Assembly: GCF_910592395.1 (NCBI RefSeq)
Contig: NC_088317.1
Span: forward strand, 18,708,039 to 18,772,038
Length of the DNA: 64,000 bases
Origin: Lineus longissimus
Lineage: Eukaryota > Nemertea > Pilidiophora > Heteronemertea > Lineidae
Direction of reading: 5' to 3'
Shown here: positions 13,429 through 33,630 of the stretch, in pieces
Layout of the letters: each line of letters begins with the position of its first letter
Numbering within the stretch: the first letter of the stretch is position 1
Position numbers and translations under genes: made by a program
Notes under the pieces: model-generated
Databases searched by the model: none
Told to the model about the DNA's origin: nothing
What the model saw: only the letters and a program-made list of their open reading frames with translations

Positions 13429-14368
13429 AGCACATGATCAGAAACTTCACATATATTATGTAACATATAGAAACATTACTTTAATTGTAAATTATTGCCT
13501 TTACAAAAAACATGACTTTATTCTTTTAGTAGTCAATAGTGGCATTCTCATTCTGTCATTGTCACATACAAGGACAACAAACATCTTCCCATCAAAAATG
13601 ACCGTAAATGCCTCCCTGTAAGCTCATCTTTCTGTTACAAATGCAAGTGTACACCATGCCACTTTACCCATATTGTGCATCGGTATCCCTCCAAGGTACA
13701 ATGTCAATAGATCAGCTTGTTAATAGTACTATTAATACATAACAATACAAATATACAATACTGCAAAACTTCTAATACTTTGGACCTCGCAATGCATTAA
13801 TTTACAACAGAAAAAGCAATAAATTCTCCTACAAAATGAACTGTGAAGTGAAGGACTTGACGTGACAGACAAAGTGAAACAAAGGACAAAGGAGGACGTC
13901 AAAATAATGCGAGTGACATGTAATCCTTGATGACCTACCCCTTTCAACAAGCAGTGTCATCAAGAACAAGCTATGAACAAGGCCTCACCAAAGCCTGACC
14001 TTTAGCATTAGACCTGCTGCCTAGAATGGAGTATTTTTCATCCCTTAAAACAGAACCTACAAATACTTAACTATATCAAGAATAACTGAAGATTTAATCT
14101 TTGACAACAGTGAGACATGTATCACTGTACACTTTGACAGAGAGAACACAGGCTGCGTTGTGTACACAAACAATACATTTTGTAGTTGGAATACATGTAC
14201 CATATGAAACAGAAGTGGCACAATTCATACAAGAAAGCCTATTTCAGATAAATACTACAGATGATCATAGATACACATGTACATGTAATATCAAAGTTTG
14301 ATTGCCACGATGATATGAACACATTTCTGGGTTAAGACTAAAAGGTACAATTACCTGTACAATGTACA

Positions 14369-16909
14369 TTACTTATCTTTAGACTTCAAAGTGTTTGATT
14401 TCCTCTCTTTCACAGTTTCACTCTTTTTCTCTTGAACTTTTTCAACCTTGTAAACAAACAAACTCAGAACACTGTCAACTTTTTCAAGGAGTGATTTACC
14501 ACGACAATCTCGATTGCAGTTTTCCAAAATAACATTACCAAGCTGGCATTCGATATCGTGTTCAAAGTCAGGCAAGTCCTCCATGGTGAGATGGTGCGAG
14601 TAACTATTGACAAACTTATAAACCTTCCTATTCTTCCAAGTACAGAATAACGCATCAATAGTGCTCGGACTTACTACAAGAATTTCAGTTTTGGACATAT
14701 CGGGGGTGATTAACTTGTCAATGTATTCATCCAAGAGTTTTGGTGGGGAGCCAGCAAGATCATGAAGGGACAATTGCTGTTTGATTTTCTTTGTTGGTTT
14801 TTGTACAAAGCCGACGTAGCCGTCCTGATTGAGGGTGAATAGGTGCCAGGGTGGCATGTACGTGTGGTAGAAAATCACATGGTGAGTTTTACCCAGATTT
14901 CGCTCGGAGTAGAATTTTTGCTGCAAGTCTTGGATGCAGGGGAACATGCCGCCCTGGTGGAGCAGACCATAGAACATGGTGAACGAAACGTTGAATAGGA
15001 TCCAGATGAAACTGAGACTCTTGTAGCATCCCGGTCCAAATAGGTACGTTCCGTACATGACTGCTACGGGGATCAAAAGCGGAATCAAGAATCGTGGCTC
15101 CTGATGGGGAAAGATGGACAGTATTATGACTGGTATTGAAATGCTCAGGTATACAAGGATGCGGTTGCGGTTTTTATCTGGTTTGTCTTCAGTTGAGGCC
15201 TTGGCAGGGAGCCTGAAGAGATCGAGGAGGATGAGGGTAGCGAGGGGACCAAACAACATTGGGAGATTTGCCAGGAGGTGGGTATACTTGGGGTGAGTTC
15301 CATGGCTCGCAAGGTTTTTGTTGTCCATGTTGTACCTGATGAAATTTAAGGGCGTGAGCGTGAGATTCTTGATGAATTTTCCTGACTGGACAAAAGCCAG
15401 TATTGATGATGCACCTTCAAAAAAGATGTTAGAATCCATGGAACCATAGTAAATGGAATCGACTAGAGTGAACCCAAGAACAGTCAAACTTCCCACAATG
15501 ATACATAAGATGAGCCTCTTTATGATGAGAGTCCATTTCGAGAGGAAGTCTGTGTCATTTAACAACCAACAAATAAATGGCACAAGAGCAAATGCTGGGA
15601 AAGTCGGGCGATTGAAGGTACCAGCGATGATGATGACAGGTATCCAGAATGATCCACCACAAGTGCCACACTTTTTGATGACCGGTTGATTTTTTGCTTT
15701 CTTCTCCTTCTCCTTTCCGCCCTTTCGTTTACTTTCCTTCGATGCCTCAGTGACGCCCTCTACCTTCCGAATATGCTTACTAACATTGTAAATCAAATCA
15801 GCAAAGAGGAATGCTTCTGTTGCATTGGATAGAGTTCTCTGGTAATACGTCATGATCACATAAGATGAAGCAAACAGCATCAACGAGGGCATCGCACGAA
15901 ATCCAAAGTTACGGCAGATCCGCAAGATAAAGAAATCAACACCAAAGCTCATGAGAACCATGAAGATTCTTGGCGCGACTAACAAGGAGTAGGCGTTGAC
16001 GAAGTTTCCGTAATTCTGGAAATAGTTTGTGGCCAGGTACTTAAGAACTCGAAAGGGTAGTCCAGCTGTCATCAGTGGAAAGGCCATCGACCTGATAGGA
16101 GAGGTGCCATTGAATTCCCAAGTCTTCAGAACCTTAAGATTGAAAATATCACCTAAAAATACAAGAAGAGGTAGGTATAAATACATTATAGTGATGAGAA
16201 TAAAAATAACACTACGCAGAAAAACAACATTTTCTCCAAAACTTTACCATTTTTAAACTTTAAAGCGGAGAATACCCAAAGGTATCGTATAATCTCTCCA
16301 CATGCGCAAAAGAATATGGCACAGTCAGCAAGTACGTTAGATGTAACTATGTATGGATAGTAACTAGCTAACCATCCAGAGGGGATACTTACCTGCCAGG
16401 ACCTCCGTTGACTGGAAGTACTCATCAGGATGTAGATATCCTGGTAAAGGCAAGAATGTACTCGCCAACCGCCATCCAGCAAGGACCAACCAAAATAGGA
16501 ACAAGAAGGTACTTGTTACTGACGAAGTCTGAAAAATAAAAAAAAGCCGAAGGCACTCAAATACCCATCCAAAACTATCCCCAGAAATGGCAGAATGTAA
16601 AGGTTAAGGCAGTCACTGTACATGCTGTACCGTGTGTACTGTACTGTATACATGGTATTTACAGTCCGTATTGAGTATAGTGAGTTGAGTAGTGTATAGT
16701 GGGTACCGGCAGTGCAAATTGGTATGGGGAAATATAAATCGGCCTGCAAAAGTAAAAAACAAGGAGATCGAAAGTAATGTCGGTATTCATATGTATTAAG
16801 AAATTGCACTTTTTCACACTCGCTGATATTTATTATGATTAATAATTGCACAAGGTCGTAATTTAAGCAAAATATTGCTTTTTGGAAAAAAATTATTTCG
16901 TACCGCCAT
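14369..16909 (-). CDS. PIGZ: GPI mannosyltransferase 4
   Basis: Three coding exons: 16909-16904, 16528-16393, 16152-14369, giving 641 residues (human about 579). PIGZ (yeast Smp3) adds the fourth, side-branch mannose to GPI anchors in the ER membrane using dolichol-phosphate-mannose; it is a GT22 family member. The GT22 signature HPDEYFQ is at residues 35-41. Family stretches include [62 protein letters not shown] and [10 protein letters not shown]. Several hydrophobic spans indicate a polytopic membrane protein. The first exon codes only Met-Ala (ATGGCG then GT); it is the only upstream ATG option found that keeps a natural start in frame. A lysine-rich insert near residues 180-200 and a lysine-rich tail are not prominent in the human protein. 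Head-to-head with NCBP2. Confidence 0.94.
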
Positions 16910-17149
16910 GATGTTTTTGCATCGGAGTGACTAGTTTCAACCATTGGCTAAAAATAAAATTAATTTAACTTGATCAATTTAAACTACTTTAAAAATTAAA
17001 AATGTTATTTAATTGACGCTGATTAAATTGGTATTTCCGAAATTCGTCTCAATATCAAACATTTTTTTTAAGGAGTTGAAACCACGCTTTTTCTCTGCGG
17101 GATGAGTGTTTCCTGAAAAAGTGAAAAAAGTGAAAATAAAAGAGTGAAA
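16910..17149. promoter_or_regulatory. PIGZ/NCBP2 bidirectional promoter
   Basis: Only 240 bp separate the PIGZ ATG (minus) from the NCBP2 ATG (plus), so the segment must initiate transcription both ways. It is AT-rich with no TATA box I trust. ATGGCGG at the PIGZ start resembles a YY1-type start-site motif. Confidence 0.75.
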
Positions 17150-18449
17150 ATGGCAAATTTGGCTGCCATCAACCAGCTTCCAGTGGCTGGGAAAGGCCCC
17201 ACAGCATCAACCAACCTTAGTGCTTATAGAGATCAACATTTCAAAGTACGATCTAGCAATATGCTGTCTCTAGAGAGCAAAATATTGTGATATAGGGCTG
17301 GGCAGGCCTTTGTGATTTTATTGTGTCAAATTCATGAATTATGAATGAAGCCCTTTCAATGCTTTCACTCCGGGTTCATGGGGTTTGGCTCATCAAAAGC
17401 AAGTCTAGACCAGTGCAGCATACACTGACAATTCCATGAAGCCAGATCACTGACAGCCAGTAAGTCTGCTGGTACCACGCTGTGTGCCACATCGCTACAG
17501 CTATAATTGAGTCAGGAGTTTGAATAAAGATGTGCGAAGCAGGTAGGCTACAGCGTTTACTTTCGTTTAGTAAGTAAACTGGCCTGCATCGTCAAACTAT
17601 TGCTCATATTGTTCTATTCCAATTGCAGGGGAGCCGAGGCGAGCAAGAACATCTGCTGACGACCAGCACAACGTTGTACCTTGGAAATCTATCGTTTTAC
17701 ACAACAGAGGAACAGATCCATGAACTCTTTAGCAGGTGCGGCGACATCAAAAGAATAATAATGGGGTTGGATAAACAGAAAAAGACGCCGTGTGGATTTT
17801 GCTTTCTTGAGTATCCTTTTCATAGAAAGTAAAATATTTTGAAAGGATGTCTTTCAGAAAATGAATCGGGTGTTAAGAGGAGGAAGATTAAAAAGACCTA
17901 AGAAGATGGAGACTACGGAAAGTTGAAGATCCCATTGCAAGGTAAGGCCAGGCGTTAGTATCAAGGATGGAAACGTACTCCTCTTAATGTCGCTAGTGTC
18001 CATATTGCTTCCTTGACCCAAATCAGATATTACACGAGAGACGATGCCGAGAATGCCTTACGATATGTGAATGGAACACGACTTGATGACCGTATCATTA
18101 GAACAGACTGGGATGCTGGCTTCAAGGAAGGACGCCAGTTTGGTCGAGGGAAACATGGCGGACAGGTATGATATATCAAGACAAGTTGCCCTGGTAACTC
18201 AACATTCAATTAGAGTGATTTAGGGTCATTTTTTGCTCGCAGCTTCGATGAAGATGACTATAATGATGAAACTGATTGCATTTTATGCAAAGATAAATAA
18301 GTCCTCCTAGTTCCATTTGCAAAATGTCTCTTCTCTTTCAGGTGCGAGACGAATACCGAACTGACTTTGACAGCGGTCGTGGAGGATACGGGAAAATGGT
18401 GAAAGAAAAAATTACTCACAGCCAGCGGTTTACTCGTGCAGGACCTTAG
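17150..18449 (+). CDS. NCBP2: Nuclear cap-binding protein subunit 2 (CBP20)
   Basis: Exons 17150-17245, 17629-17810, 18027-18165, 18342-18449; 174 residues (human 156). CBP20 binds the m7G cap through an RRM and, with CBP80, supports splicing, 3' processing and export of capped nuclear RNA. The RRM spans roughly residues 45-125, with RNP2-like LYLGNLSF and RNP1-like CGFCFLEY. The diagnostic stretches [38 protein letters not shown], and [21 protein letters not shown] are present, including the cap-contacting aromatic and Arg/Asp region. The N-terminus has the family AYRDQHFK motif. The C-terminus runs about 15 residues past the usual end. Unambiguous. Confidence 0.97.
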
Positions 18450-18888
18450 ATTCTGGATATTGGGAGAAATGGACTTTTATTAAGAGATTTTCTCACCGAT
18501 TTAATGCTGGCTACCACTACTACCAGAGTCATTACTTTCTCGGAAGACATGTTAAGTTCAATAGTTTCCAAAGAAGGCCCTTTACATGCATTCAAGTTCG
18601 CTAAGGCCCTTTCAAATATTTTGTGTCTGTACGTTCAACTTTGTTGTATATTTTGAATCGGAATAAATCGGCCATTTCAATGTCATTAGTACACTACAGT
18701 GTGTATTAAAAGGATGCCTTTAAATGTATTAAAATGTAGTTTCTTTATCTCCTCTGAAAAGTATGAAAGTAACTAAGGTTGATGGGCTTCTGTCCAGTAT
18801 GAACTGTACATTACATCATTAAGCTGTTCAAACTACGATATGTTAACGCTCTGGTCTGCTGAACTCTCTCATGTCATAATTTGTATGA

Positions 18889-18894
18889 AATAAA
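18889..18894 (+). terminator. NCBP2 poly(A) signal
   Basis: AATAAA about 440 nt after the NCBP2 stop. An earlier AATAAA at 18662 could give a shorter transcript. Confidence 0.55.
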
Positions 18895-19451
18895 CTAACA
18901 CTGTTAGAAAATAGATCGTTTCCTTTCTATTTTGGGTCTGAATAGTTCTTTGGCAAAACATGACTTCTCCACCAGGCTGTCATGCTCTCTGGGACGCGCT
19001 GTCAGTGATCAACAATGATCAAGTCCTTTCCTGGTGAAGTCTTGCAGTTAACCAACAAATATTTGAATTACACGTACATCGGTTTTCAAACTTGCCTGAT
19101 GACAGAACTTTCTCACTTCTGAATGATCTGTCCACCATTTTGAAAACCAAGGTGCACTCAAACTTTGTCGAGCTTGAAAGTGATCGTGCTGTCTGCTGCC
19201 AAGCACAGGTAGCAAAATCTCCAAGACCACTAGTCAAAGAACTTCAGTCACATTGGCAACAGCCTGAAAGTTCCTCAGTGGAATGACACGCGTGGAGATG
19301 ACCGGGTATAGGTAGCAATGTTGCTGTATGTTGATTAATGTCCATGCAACAATGTAATGTGTCAACATGATGTTACAGGCTAACATGCTTGCTAACAACC
19401 GGGCCTACATAAGCAATGAATGACAACAATCTTTCATATTGTTAAATACAT

Positions 19452-19457
19452 TTTATT
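19452..19457 (-). terminator. Probable ANKRD42 poly(A) signal
   Basis: AATAAA on the minus strand about 1.5 kb downstream of the ANKRD42 stop, implying a long 3'UTR. Confidence 0.4.
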
Positions 19458-20930
19458 GTGAAAGACATCATGTAAAACTATGTATATTTTATGTACAAAT
19501 AGATTGAGTAGGAATGGGACACATACATGACTTCCAAGTAGATTTACTGGACAAACAGACAGCTCATCAACAGACTTTACAGTTTGATATTCAAGTTGTC
19601 AGAAATTAGCAGAAAAGAAACAAGAAGTTGACACAACTGCTCCCATCTGATTTTACAATAAGCAAAAAAGTCACCTGTCTAAAGTTGACTATATAAAGAT
19701 GAACTTCTTGTGCATTGGGAATGTTTGAGATGCTCGCTAGACAGTCCGTTTTGGTAACAAGAGAGTCCTGAACTGAGAGTTCCACCACAGACCCAGCACT
19801 TTGTGGTCAGGGTGGCATCCTCTCCAGTTTTCAGTTTTCATTAGGGAACAGAGAAGGTGAACTAACAGGTTAAAACTGCACTCATTATTGGCAACTCAGA
19901 ATAAGATAGATATGTATACATAAGATATTGACAAAAGTAATCTGGATCTGTGTAAATTGTTGGTGAAATTTGGCAATAAATAAATATTTTCCAATACTTG
20001 TATATGGAAGGTTTAACCTTTATGAAAGGGAGCATGTCAAAATAATGTATTAGCAAAAAAAGCATTGATCTCTCCCTGATTGGTATGATACGAAGTTCCA
20101 GCGAAGAATACAAAACAATTTAGATTTAGAACATCCCAGTGCTATGATGATATGACTTATACAGTGTTCATAATGATAAACTGATTGTAGCGTGAAGTGC
20201 TTGTTCTTAAACTGCAGTGTGTGCATGGTTAATCCAAGCAGTGGAGTGAAACAAGGGGACAACATGGCCTTCATATAATGTCTTTTTGGCTTCATCAAAG
20301 TTCTGTACTATTACACACACTGAAAGTTGTACATTACATGGAGAATTAGGCTTGGGGTCGGTAAAGGGTTGGATGATACATTTGGAATGTTACAATCATT
20401 GTTCCGAGACCAACAAGAACATTAAGGTTTGGTGGCTCAGTGTTATTGCCTGTGTTATGATAGGCAGATTCAGACCAAGTGTTGAGGGAATGGCTGACAT
20501 GTAGTAACTCCTTTGGATAAAAGGGCCTGTGGCTGGTTCCCAATTGTAGAATGTGACATGTTGCACTCAGCTCAGTGCACCATGTGTCATTAGCAATGCT
20601 GGGACCAGACAATCTGACCTGCTTTTAAAGCAACGACACCTGAGGAAGATTACCACAGTTCTCTTCATGATCTGGTCAACTGGCTTACAATAGGACACTA
20701 CAATGTACTTATTTTCATATGGAATTTCACAACAAGACTTCTTACTTGGGCAGACGACAAAATAAGGTTAACTTTCTCAGATGCCCATGCTTGAGGTGTG
20801 ACCATGTTGGAATGAATGAGAAGTCATTCCAACACCATCACATCTGAAATGTGAGTGCAATAGTTCTGAGATCATTGTCCTTAACTTCCATATGAAAATA
20901 AGCAACATCAACAGATGTTTCATCTTGTCC

Positions 20931-30076
<9,146 letters not shown>

Positions 30077-30229
30077 TTTGGGAGAAAAATTGTGCTTCCA
30101 GTAAACACAGTGGCGACGCGACAAACAAAATTCTTCGATTGCAATTGGTTTAAAACTGAAAATAAACAAAAGCAATCATCATAAATACAATATTTTGGTA
30201 TCTTTTAAACTATTTAATTTATTCGATGG

Positions 30230-30350
30230 TATAAGGTAAGATGAGATAAGATAAACTTTATTTTCATCGGTATGGGGCAGGTCATGTGACAATAATATGC
30301 TACAATTATTTAGACCAATACTTCGTCCAAAAGGGACGAAGTGCGAGGTG
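30230..30350 (-). mobile_element. Retroposon-like 3' tail
   Basis: Read on the minus strand, the segment contains TTTTGGACGAAGT, then ACATGACCTG, and ends in AATAAAGTTTATCTTATC-type sequence. This resembles the simple-repeat 3' tail of invertebrate non-LTR retrotransposons. It directly abuts the shared promoter element at 30355. Family not determined. Confidence 0.4.
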
Positions 30351-30354
30351 CATA

Positions 30355-30420
30355 CATTCTCCAAGCGTCGTCAATAGTGAGCACTGTTACTAAACCTCAC
30401 TCGACCTACTGTCTCTGCCA
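30355..30420 (-). repeat. Dispersed promoter element, copy A
   Basis: On the minus strand this reads GGCAGAGACAGTAGGTCGAG, then about 27 bp of looser match, then TTGACGACGCTTGGAGAATG. It matches copies at 45181-45300 and 54025-54150. This copy lacks the GCGCCGGGCCAAATG half seen in the others, having a divergent GCGCC-containing stretch instead. Confidence 0.8.
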
Positions 30421-30534
30421 AGGTCAGGGCGCCAGTCACCTCTCAAATTGTGGCAGAGGGACTATGGGAATTGCGGCGCGCTCGTTTGCATACCGCATAT
30501 AAGAAGCGAATAAAATCTCCATTTCAGCATGGAT

Positions 30535-30607
30535 GCCTTGGTGGTTCAGCGCTAAGAGTGTTTGACTGTGGATCAGCTGGTCCCGGGTTCGACTCCCGGT
30601 AAATCTG
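30535..30607 (+). repeat. tRNA-like sequence (SINE head or tRNA pseudogene)
   Basis: There is a near-perfect Pol III B box (GGTTCGACTCC, 30586-30596), a perfect 5-bp T stem (CCGGG/CCCGG) with TTCGACT loop, an A-box-like TGGTTCAGCG at 30542, and a seven-base loop with GTG in the anticodon position (tRNA-His-like). The segments that should form the acceptor stem (30535-30541 and 30600-30606) do not pair, and the anticodon stem has a mismatch. It is therefore more likely a tRNA-derived SINE head or pseudogene than a working tRNA. T-runs follow at about 30613. Confidence 0.6.
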
Positions 30608-31046
30608 CCGCTGTTTTCTTTTTTCCTTTTTCCTTATCTTGTTATCTAATCAACAATGTATAGATGTTAAAATGTTCATTATTATCATTATCATACCCCG
30701 CACCCAAACTTTTCAAACTGCAGCACATACTGATTCCGGGCGTTCGAGTACTACCGAGGAATACGGAGGATGGTTCGAATCGGCAGCTGGTATTTTCGAG
30801 GATACATTGGGGCAAAACAGTATTAGTGGCGGACTGTGACTTTTCTAGAATTAGTCAAAGGGTATCCTGAGCTTCAGGTTGTGATACTCATATACAAAAT
30901 ATCGAGAGGCGGAGTACTAGTATATTTCAAACCACTGATTACATCAGGATGCCCAGGGAGCGAAACGACTTCGTTTTGGAGCGAAACGACTGGGGGCGAA
31001 TAGGTGATGATCCGAAACCACCGGATACCAAATTGACTTTACCAAA

Positions 31047-32986
31047 ATGGCCGGAATGGCCTCTTTCGGCGCCTATGGCGTTGTAGTGTTATTCACGATT
31101 TTATCATGGCAGGACATCTCCTCGAATTCAGGAGTGTCTGCATCGATGGAGAAGCAAATACCGACTCCAAAAATGTCCAGTTTTGCTGGACCCACCCTCA
31201 AAATTTTATACTGGTAAGAGTTGAAAGTTGGGTTAGGTTTGTCTTGATAGTAGATTCGTGTACATAAATGCACTGTGACTATAGAACCATACAACAATGG
31301 TGGTATGTGGTCAGCTGACTGAATTATGTCAATGGCGACATTGCTCATCCCTGAGTTGACTGTGACATAGAGGTAACAATAGTAATAGACAACCACAGAG
31401 ATATTCAAAAAGCACTGTCAACAAATTAGGTCATTGAAGTCTTCTTTATTTCCATACCTCTGTCATACCGTAATCAGTTTCCCTGAAACGGTGAATCTTG
31501 GTTGGTATAGGCCTAGGCCTATTTTGTGTAATTTAATAATTTTTAGCAAGTTGAATTGATGGAAAAAAATATGTTTGTGTCATGGACATGATGATGGTAA
31601 ACTCTTGTTGCCTGTGGAGTATGTTTGTAAACATCCTATTTTGGTAATTTCAAAATGTCTGGCCTGTGGGTATTTCTGTATTGACCTACTTTCCTCTGTG
31701 CTACTTTCAGTTATTCCTGAGGATACCAGCGGGTCTTTGAGCAGTTTGCTCAATTGATCCGTGACAAGTATCCCTCCCTCGCAGTGCAAGGTGACTACTA
31801 CCCTCCACCCCCGCCGCGTGCACTGGGAGCTCAGATCATGAGCTTAATCAAACTACTCCTCATCGGTTTGGTAATAGCGGGGATGGACCCATTTCCTTAT
31901 CTGAATGCAGAGACTCCCAATTTGTGGAGCTGGGCTCTCCAAAATAAAGTAAGTAACTTTTATAGTGAGTAGCAGGAGATCTCATGGAATCAAATCCCCT
32001 TGTGGTGTTGGAGAAGAATTTCAGCCAGAGTAGAAAGGCAGCGCAGAAAAGTCAAGAAAAGAGAACTCAAATAGAGACTTCTTGGTTAGCTGACCATAGT
32101 GGAGATCCTGTACTGGTGTAAAGATTGTAGTCCAGTGGTTATTTCGAATCTGCATCATTTTGACTTGTTGAAATGTTAACATCAATGTTGGCTTGATTTC
32201 TAAGATTGGACATCATTGCTTTTTAAACCAATTTGAATCAACATCCCAATAGTAAGTGCACTCCTCATCATTTGCTATTGTAAGTATTGACTTGTTAAAG
32301 TTGGATCCATTTCTTAGAAGTTAGATCGGACATTGTTGTGTTTTACCACAGTTACAATACATGTTACTTCATGAACGACTTTGTTTTCTTGCAGATCTAT
32401 GCCTGTATGATGATCTTCTTTTTATCAAATGCCATAGAGGGACAACTTGTCTCCACAGGTGCCTTCGAAATTACTTATAATGGTGAGTTCCAACCTTTGT
32501 ACAGTCAATTCAATGTCGGGGGTGTAATCTATGTGGGTGTTCAGAATACTGAGAGCCTTGTTTACAACAATTGTGCGTTACATGTACCTGATAAAAAAGC
32601 TTACTACAGCATGCATCTCAATGTATTTTATTGATTAGCAGTAATTTCAAACACTGCCATGTCCTTTTGAACCACACTGAATAGATTGCTTGAATGTGGT
32701 TTGTCTGGGTGTTGCTGAAGATAGCGAAGGCCTGATTCGGGGCCGAGATGTAAGATATGATTATGATGAGGGCGTTTGCAAAATTCAAGCTTTCTTTTCT
32801 TATGTCAGAATCTCTCCTAATCTCTGATACTGGTAGAAAGGTTCCTTTAACTTGAGGTCAGTTTGTTTTCTACTTCTAGACGTACCAGTTTGGTCCAAAA
32901 TAGAAACAGGGCGTATCCCATCTCCACAGGAAATGCTACAGATCTTGGACAACCATATGCGCCTCAGTCACGGTGGACAACCATAA
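31047..32986 (+). CDS. SELENOT: Selenoprotein T (UGA = selenocysteine)
   Basis: Coding exons 31047-31213, 31711-31948, 32395-32482, 32880-32986; 199 residues with an in-frame UGA at 31718 read as selenocysteine. SELENOT is an ER-membrane thioredoxin-like oxidoreductase. The redox motif is Cys56-Tyr-Ser-Sec59, with the Cys codon split across the first intron, corresponding to the family CxxU motif. An N-terminal hydrophobic segment (YGVVVLFTIL) acts as signal or anchor. The segment LIKLLLIGLVIAG is the family's central membrane helix. DPFPYL, NKIYACMMIFFLSN, STGAFEI and VPVWSKIETGRIPS match family positions. A form-2 SECIS lies in the 3'UTR. A conventional gene caller would stop at the UGA or split the gene. 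Divergent from ANKRD42. Confidence 0.96.
31718..31720 (+). other. SELENOT: Selenocysteine UGA codon
   Basis: In-frame TGA in the second SELENOT exon. Homology to selenoprotein T continues without a break on both sides (TATTCC before, GGATACCAGCGGGTC after), and the codon falls exactly at the Sec position of the CxxU motif. Confidence 0.95.
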
Positions 32987-33018
32987 AAAGAGAGGAAGAT
33001 CCCTGTGGAAAAATGATG

Positions 33019-33174
33019 GTAAGTATTCAGATTCAGAGCAGCTGTTTCTTTGACCTTGATACAATATAACTCTATTGCCTCATCATTCCAATTGGACATA
33101 AAACCAATCTTCCTTTTACATGCACCTAGGAGACCCTTAATCGCAAATTTGTTAACTTGATTTCTTCTTTTCAG
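33019..33174 (+). other. Probable 3'UTR intron of SELENOT
   Basis: A strong donor (ATG then GTAAGTATTC at 33019) lies 32 nt past the stop codon. A strong polypyrimidine acceptor (TTTCTTCTTTTCAG ending 33174) precedes the SECIS-bearing sequence. The stop-to-junction distance is under 50-55 nt, which would avoid nonsense-mediated decay triggered by the normal stop. Confidence 0.6.
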
Positions 33175-33219
33175 AGTTCCTTTGCTGATCTTCACATGTT
33201 GCAGTTCATACATCGCTGT

Positions 33220-33287
33220 TTGTGACTCTATGACGGTTCACCTTTAAACCAGTTCACTGGCTGGGTGGACCTGAGCCCTCGTCACTG
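33220..33287 (+). promoter_or_regulatory. SECIS element (form 2)
   Basis: Helix I is GTGAC (33222-33226) with GTCAC (33281-33285). The non-Watson-Crick core is ATGA (33230-33233) opposite TGAG (33272-33275). Helix II is an 8-bp stem GGTTCACC (33235-33242) with GGTGGACC (33264-33271), including one G-U pair. The apical loop has AAA (33246-33248) and an extra mini-hairpin CCAG/CTGG, which makes it form 2. It is roughly 500 nt downstream of the UGA in the spliced mRNA and directs Sec incorporation. Confidence 0.88.
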
Positions 33288-33624
33288 GGAGTTAGATGGA
33301 AACCTTCAACATCTGAGGATGATTACTGGACCTCATGTCATTCACGCAGGTGCAGAGTTCTTAAAAAGATTGAAAATTGGAGAGAGAAAATGGGAAAAAT
33401 ATTCTAAAAGTGTGTCCACCCATCAAATATAGCGGACTCTATCTTCAAAATGTTATGAAAGAATGGTCAAAATGTCATCCTATGACCTCATTATAATTTG
33501 CTCTCAAAATTTTGATGGGTTTGTGACACTGACTGAAGGAAAAATATAAAAATATGTTGTTTTATTTAAATCATTTCTGAGAGAGAGAGGGGTTTACCCT
33601 TAATCTAAATGTTTCCAAGTGAAA

Positions 33625-33630
33625 AATAAA
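33625..33630 (+). terminator. Candidate SELENOT poly(A) signal
   Basis: AATAAA about 340 nt after the SECIS element. It is the first canonical signal downstream of it. Confidence 0.45.

Larger units (their letters stand above)
12767..14368. other. Tail-to-tail IFT81/PIGZ 3' region
   Basis: Convergent 3'UTRs. The plus-strand AATAAA for IFT81 is at 13260 and the minus-strand AATAAA for PIGZ is at 13423, so the two mature transcripts would be separated by little more than 100 bp. No additional gene is recognised. Confidence 0.6.
18450..20930. other. NCBP2/ANKRD42 convergent 3' region
   Basis: The 3'UTR of NCBP2 runs plus-strand to about 18.9 kb (AATAAA at 18662 and 18889), and that of ANKRD42 runs minus-strand from 20930 to about 19.45 kb. 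Short ORFs here are not supported as genes. Confidence 0.55.
30077..31046. promoter_or_regulatory. ANKRD42/SELENOT divergent intergenic region
   Basis: A 970-bp segment between the ANKRD42 and SELENOT start codons. It contains a retroposon-like tail (about 30230-30350), one copy of an element shared with two other divergent promoters (30355-30420), a tRNA-like sequence (30535-30607) and a duplicated GGAGCGAAACGACT motif (30957 and 30978) about 60 bp before the SELENOT ATG. Confidence 0.65.

Noticed and set aside
16516-16944. 142-codon minus-strand ORF as the PIGZ N-terminus
   Set aside because: It reads through intron 1 of PIGZ. Its sequence has no family similarity, and the frame ends just at the real exon 2 acceptor, while ATGGCG plus GT gives a clean start.
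30535-30607. Functional tRNA-His gene
   Set aside because: Acceptor-stem halves do not pair and the anticodon stem has a mismatch, so it was annotated as tRNA-like only.
31718-31720. Premature stop making SELENOT a pseudogene
   Set aside because: The TGA is exactly at the selenocysteine position, the rest of the gene is intact, and a SECIS is present downstream.
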